A DNA stretch of 9,380 nt from Thermoplasmata archaeon (GTDB lineage Archaea; Thermoplasmatota; Thermoplasmata; Thermoplasmatales; Thermoplasmataceae), in NCBI GenBank assembly GCA_021797955.1, contig JAJZYV010000043.1, positions 1 to 9,380 on the forward strand, given 5' to 3'. A model generated the notes under the pieces. The model had not been told where the DNA came from, searched no databases, and was given only the letters and a program-made list of their open reading frames with translations. Made by a program: the position numbers and the translations under genes. Below are positions 7,078 through 9,380 of this stretch, piece after piece; positions within the stretch are counted from its first letter, which is position 1; each line of letters starts with the position of its first letter.

Positions 7078-7296
7078 TTAACTCGGAACCTTTTTAGGGA
7101 ACAGTTCCGGTTTAAGATCGAGAATTTCTGCAAGCTCCCTAACCTTCTTCGGAATTTCTGCCATTATGGTTCTTTCTCCAACGTCTGTCAGGTATATCTT
7201 TGATAACTGGAGGAGAACATCTTTCACGCTTATTCTGTTGTTGATCTTCTTATTCTTCAGGAGTTTTAATATCCTGTAATAAGGAGTGTGGGACAC
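7078..7296 (-). pseudogene. C-terminal remnant of a DDE transposase
   Basis: The frame encodes 72 residues ending in EIPKKVRELAEILDLKPELF and PKKVPS. The middle (YYRILKLLKNKKINNRISVKD) and end resemble the C-terminal helical tail of IS4/IS1634-type transposases. That tail also appears in different sequence at the end of the transposase at 118-1503 (NLKCKVFDKEIVIQELTKEQ). None of the DDE catalytic residues is present, so this is a fragment after loss of the N-terminal and catalytic parts. The nominal GTG start at 7296 overlaps the stop of the DUF2080-like frame, so it may be fortuitous, created by the deletion. It converges on the dpp operon, with only 22 bp between the two stops. A free-standing small protein cannot be excluded but looks less likely. 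Confidence 0.55.
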
Positions 7297-7454
7297 TATT
7301 CTTTTTTACCCTTTTCGTGTACAGTTCCAGGATTCTTCGTGATTATAACGTAAACTCTCTGCCCAATGTACCTTCTTGGAACATCTGCCTTTCCGGATGT
7401 ACCAATTGGTGTTACCGTTCTTTCTAGGAATCCTTCAATCTCATCTTCTTTCAG
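7296..7454 (-). pseudogene. DUF2080-like transposon-encoded small protein, 5' end removed
   Basis: Reading the minus strand from 7454 to the TAG at 7298-7296 gives 52 residues: LKEDEIEGFLERTVTPIGTS, then GKADVPRRYIGQRVYVIITK, then a basic tail. The ERTVTP-x-G-x-S-x-KADVP-x-x-x-IG-x-x-VYVI pattern matches what I know of DUF2080, a family of short archaeal transposon-encoded proteins with an AbrB-like look. No start codon of ATG or GTG type remains. A stop lies two codons upstream, at 7460-7458, within sequence belonging to the IS21 left end. The N-terminal 15 or so codons were therefore probably cut off by the IS21 insertion. Its stop overlaps the transposase remnant downstream, so both probably come from one older element. 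Confidence 0.6.
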
Positions 7455-7455
7455 G

Positions 7456-7515
7456 TGTCAACGCCAATTGAATATTTTCCAAAAACGCCAAAGTAAAAGT
7501 TTCCAAAATCGCCAA
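7456..7515 (+). repeat. IS21 left-end repeats, cgccaa at a 24-bp period
   Basis: The motif cgccaa occurs at 7462, 7486 and 7510, exactly 24 bp apart. The second and third copies sit in a 16-bp block, tttccaaaaacgccaa (7476-7491) and tttccaaaatcgccaa (7500-7515), which differ at one base. Multiple end repeats are a known IS21 feature and are thought to be IstA binding sites. Confidence 0.75.
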
Positions 7516-7566
7516 CTAATTCTTTCCACTTTCTATTATGGAAGTGGTGATTTAGCTGTTCGACGC

Positions 7567-7573
7567 GGAGGTG
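7567..7573 (+). promoter_or_regulatory. Ribosome binding site of istA, favours a TTG start at 7580
   Basis: The sequence ggaggtg is a near-perfect archaeal Shine-Dalgarno site. The in-frame GTG at 7571 lies inside it and so cannot be its start codon. The TTG at 7580 is six bases downstream, a normal spacing. Confidence 0.6.
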
Positions 7574-7579
7574 TGGTAT

Positions 7580-8005
7580 TTGATTAGAGAAAAACGTGAC
7601 AAGGGAATGTCCATAAGCGACATTTCAAAGGAGATGGGAATAAGCAGGCCAACAGTAAGGAAGTATTTGAAAGTGAAGAGACCCGTGGAATATGACAGAA
7701 AGAACAGAGTATCCATACTTGAACCTTATAAAACACACATAAAGGACAGGATAGACAGATACAATCTCTCAGCTGTAAGGATTCTTGAAGAGATCAGGAA
7801 GAAGGGATATACCGGAGGATATTCCACCCTCAAGTATTATTGCAGTACTCTGAGAAAGGATCGTGCCATCAATGCGGTGATCAGATATGAAACAGAACCG
7901 GGAAGACAGGCACAGGTTGACTTTGGAGATTTCGGTCGTATGGAGATTGATGGAGTATGGAAGAAACTCTACGTGATCTTGTATATTCTTTTTAGCCAGT
8001 TCTGA
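7580..8005 (+). pseudogene. istA: IS21 transposase IstA, truncated after the first catalytic Asp
   Basis: The remaining frame codes for about 141 residues, against the roughly 400-500 of a full IstA. Counting from the TTG at 7580, an N-terminal helix-turn-helix lies at about residues 7-31 (KRDKGMSISDISKEMGISRP then TVRKYL). This is the usual end-binding domain. It is followed by a linker with the IstA-like pattern 'LSAVRILEEIRKKGYTGGYS' (about 63-82). The first catalytic Asp of the integrase-like core is D114, in QAQVDFGDFG. After WKKLYV the sequence departs from the family, which normally continues through a hydrophobic strand and a GYSR-like motif. Here the frame ends in ILYILFSQF and a stop. 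The second Asp, the Glu and the partner ATPase IstB are absent, so the gene cannot make an active transposase. It is broken by the neighbouring IS110 element. Confidence 0.75.
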
Positions 8006-8018
8006 TTCCATGAACTGG

Positions 8019-8181
8019 TCAGGGATACGCGTTCTTGATCTTGAGGATAAATCCTCGTGGCTCAGCTTGCGTCTCCCTTCTTTCATTTAGTACCCGGATG
8101 GGATGTTGCAGAATATCTGCGGATAAGAGACAAGTCTGTGGTGAATGGAAGAGATTGGGAGGGAAACTGACTGGTGATGAA
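8019..8181 (+). ncRNA. Candidate IS110 bridge RNA region (non-coding leader)
   Basis: IS110-family elements are known to encode a structured guide (bridge/seek) RNA in their long non-coding end, with loops pairing to donor and target DNA. This leader is non-coding; the open frame through it from 8035 has no proper start. It holds two short hairpins, gagga-taaa-tcctc at 8043-8056 and gcaga-ata-tctgc at 8108-8120. A third possible stem lies just outside at the junction, ccagttc (7996-8002) with gaactgg (8012-8018). I could not demonstrate the two guide loops, so this is a positional prediction. Its 5' and 3' limits are arbitrary. Confidence 0.35.
8173..8178 (+). promoter_or_regulatory. Ribosome binding site of the IS110 transposase
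   Basis: The sequence ggtgat lies three bases before the ATG at 8182. It supports that ATG rather than the TTG at 8035, which opens the same frame 49 codons earlier but adds residues with no family resemblance. Confidence 0.7.
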
Positions 8182-9345
8182 ATGAAAGTATATGTGGGAA
8201 TAGATATGGCCAAGGATAAATTCGATTACTGCGCAATGGATGACACCCTCAATATTTTATGCAGGGGAAGCAATAGGGAGAATAAAAATGAAATATTCAA
8301 AGAACTGTCTGATCTGATCAGAACACTGAAATCTACCAGTACAATGATGAAGATTGGTATGGAAAGCACCGGAATATATCATATTCCGTTATACAACCAC
8401 CTGAGAACATACGGATTCCAGGTACGTATTCTCAACGGTCTTGAGGTGAGAGGCATGAAGAAATCACGGATAAGAAAGACAACCAATGATACCATAGATG
8501 CGGAATCAATCGCCAGATATCTCATGATAAGGGAAGAAAAGGAAACGTTTACTGTACCTGAGAATTTAATGAATCTCAGGGAGCTCATAACCGTTTACAG
8601 TATTGTTACGGATAAGATAAGAACCTCAAAGAACAATCTCATAAGAGCACTAGACATGATATTTCCTGGATTATCAAATGCAATTGATATGAATGAGGAT
8701 TCTGTTAACATGTTAAACAAATATGTAACACCCGGAGATTTCATTTCAGCTGATCAGAAAGACATTCTGAAATATGTTTCCAAGAGAAGATATGAGAAAA
8801 TCATGAAGATTGCTTTGGATTCTCCTGCAAATCTCGCTTTGGAAAGATCACTGAGGATTGAGATATCCTCACTGAACAGAATACTGAAAGTATTGATGGA
8901 AGAAAAGGAAAGTCTTGAGAAGGCAATGAAATCTGATCCGGTAATTGAAAATCATGTCATAATGAGCATTCCCGGTATAGGTCCAATAACAGGATCTGTT
9001 ATCATAGGAAAGATATGCGACATCAATCGTTTTGAGAATGCAGAGAAGCTTGTTGCATTTGCAGGTATTGATCCTGTCATTAAAGAGAGTGGAAAGCAGA
9101 GAGCTCAAAAGGCAATATCAAAAAGAGGAGATTCATCACTAAGATCAGCACTATATCAAAGCACCCTTGCAGCAGTCAGAGGAAACCCGGTCATATCAGA
9201 ATTCTACCATCGTAAGATAGAAGGTGGAATGCCAAAGAAGAAGGCACTTGTTGCAGCATCAAGGAAACAGTGCCATATAATATGGTCTGTATGGCATCAC
9301 AATAAACCATTTGAAATACCTGAAAGATTCAGGAAACAGGAATAA
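8182..9345 (+). CDS. IS110-family DEDD transposase/recombinase
   Basis: This is an RNA-guided-type site-specific recombinase with an N-terminal RuvC-like DEDD domain and a C-terminal Tnp_20 domain. The start at 8182 gives MKVYVGIDMAKDKFD, the typical N-terminus. Acidic residues are D8 (GIDMAK), E61 (GMESTG), and D103 and D106 (TTNDTIDAESIA). A helical linker covers about 130-250. The C-terminal domain begins at the HhH-like IMSIPGIGPITGSVI (260-274). It contains FAGIDP (293-298) and the conserved SKRGDSSLRSAL stretch (313-324), where the family's catalytic serine is expected, though I cannot assign which one. At 387 residues it is at normal length and open throughout, so it is probably active. 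The short 40-base copy at the start of the window corresponds to residues 117-128 of this protein. Confidence 0.92.
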   Translation: MKVYVGIDMAKDKFDYCAMDDTLNILCRGSNRENKNEIFKELSDLIRTLKSTSTMMKIGMESTGIYHIPLYNHLRTYGFQVRILNGLEVRGMKKSRIRKTTNDTIDAESIARYLMIREEKETFTVPENLMNLRELITVYSIVTDKIRTSKNNLIRALDMIFPGLSNAIDMNEDSVNMLNKYVTPGDFISADQKDILKYVSKRRYEKIMKIALDSPANLALERSLRIEISSLNRILKVLMEEKESLEKAMKSDPVIENHVIMSIPGIGPITGSVIIGKICDINRFENAEKLVAFAGIDPVIKESGKQRAQKAISKRGDSSLRSALYQSTLAAVRGNPVISEFYHRKIEGGMPKKKALVAASRKQCHIIWSVWHHNKPFEIPERFRKQE

Positions 9346-9380
9346 ACTAAAGGATCGTACTACACAATATAAGCATGGAT
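9346..9380. other. IS110 right end and flank, boundary not resolvable
   Basis: These 35 bases hold the short right non-coding end expected of an IS110 element, and possibly the first bases of the interrupted istA or another flank. I see no inverted repeat to the leader and no convincing IstA coding sequence in any frame, so the junction is left open. Confidence 0.3.

Larger units (their letters stand above)
7456..8005 (+). mobile_element. IS21-family element, left part only
   Basis: The left end begins tgtcaacgccaa at 7456, in keeping with IS21-type ends that start with TG and carry repeated blocks. It is followed by the istA gene in the expected direction. The element stops inside istA, near 7978-8005, where an IS110 element starts. 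The rest of istA, the whole istB ATPase gene and the right end are missing from the window. The left end cuts the DUF2080-like gene, so it inserted after that older element. The right boundary given is the istA frame end and is approximate. Confidence 0.65.
8006..9360 (+). mobile_element. IS110-family element, apparently intact (ends approximate)
   Basis: It holds an intact DEDD transposase gene with roughly 175 bp of non-coding DNA before it and a short tail after it. That is the layout of the IS110 subgroup, with the long non-coding part upstream. IS110 elements usually lack clear inverted repeats, so neither end can be fixed from sequence alone. The left limit is set by where the istA frame is lost (7978-8005), and the right limit is a guess within the 35 bases after the stop codon. 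A diverged copy of the same family lies at 1-40 in the same orientation. Confidence 0.6.

Noticed and set aside
7456..7515. The 24-bp spaced repeats as a CRISPR array
   Set aside because: The repeated unit is only 6-16 bp with three copies and spacers too short. It sits at an IS21 end next to istA.
7571..7579. GTG at 7571 as start of istA
   Set aside because: This GTG lies inside the strong ggaggtg ribosome binding site, so the TTG at 7580 is preferred.
7366..7587. A plus-strand frame of 73 codons
   Set aside because: It lies opposite the DUF2080-like frame, crosses the IS21 end and has no ribosome binding site. The minus-strand reading explains the sequence.
7996..8018. Stem ccagttc/gaactgg as an intrinsic terminator
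   Set aside because: Archaeal termination relies on oligo-T rather than hairpins, no T-run follows, and the stem lies at the IS110 junction. A link to the IS110 end is likelier.
7769..8086. A minus-strand frame of 105 codons across the istA/IS110 junction
   Set aside because: It is antisense to the HTH/DDE-encoding istA frame and continues into the IS110 leader. It shows no recognisable motif.
8035..8181. A 49-codon N-terminal extension of the IS110 transposase from a TTG at 8035
   Set aside because: The residues show no IS110 resemblance, the ATG at 8182 has its own ggtgat site, and the protein from there begins with the typical KVYVGIDMAKDKFD. The upstream DNA is better read as the non-coding leader.

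Overview
The window looks like an accessory, insertion-sequence-rich stretch of an archaeal genome, most likely from the Thermoplasmatales (Ferroplasma/Cuniculiplasma-like acidophiles). The reasons are archaeal start signals (GGTGAT-type Shine-Dalgarno sites, GTG and TTG starts, a TATA-type promoter placed for a leaderless transcript), moderately AT-rich DNA, and the transposase types present. The lineage call is inference. No rRNA, tRNA or housekeeping marker is present to fix it.

Layout. Bases 1-40 are a fragment of an IS110-family transposase gene. It is interrupted at base 41 by an apparently complete DDE insertion sequence (IS4 superfamily, IS1634-like; about 41-1504) with 29-bp imperfect terminal inverted repeats. 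A short promoter region (about 1531-1568) then leads into a tight five-gene plus-strand operon at 1569-7055. It encodes two permeases (DppB, DppC), two ATPases (DppD, DppF) of the peptide/nickel/oligosaccharide ABC importer family, and a small two-helix membrane protein of unknown function. Together these would form the inner-membrane core of an importer. The extracytoplasmic substrate-binding protein is not in the window, so the substrate cannot be stated.

The right side (7056-9380) is a nest of broken and intact mobile elements. Minus-strand remnants come first: the C-terminal end of a DDE transposase and a DUF2080-like transposon-encoded small protein. The latter is cut off by the left end of an IS21-family element, which carries three cgccaa repeats at an exact 24-bp period. 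The IS21 istA gene is truncated, and an IS110-family element with an intact 387-residue DEDD transposase follows. The non-coding leader of this IS110 element has small hairpins and is where a bridge RNA would be expected.

The points most worth a second look are these: the importer is bracketed by two IS110 copies in the same orientation; both ATPases carry large unusual insertions while keeping all motor motifs and a four-cysteine C-terminal set; a small membrane protein is translationally coupled to dppF; the right side is an ordered nest of insertions; and the IS110 leader may encode a guide RNA. I found no CRISPR array, toxin-antitoxin pair or recognisable defence operon.
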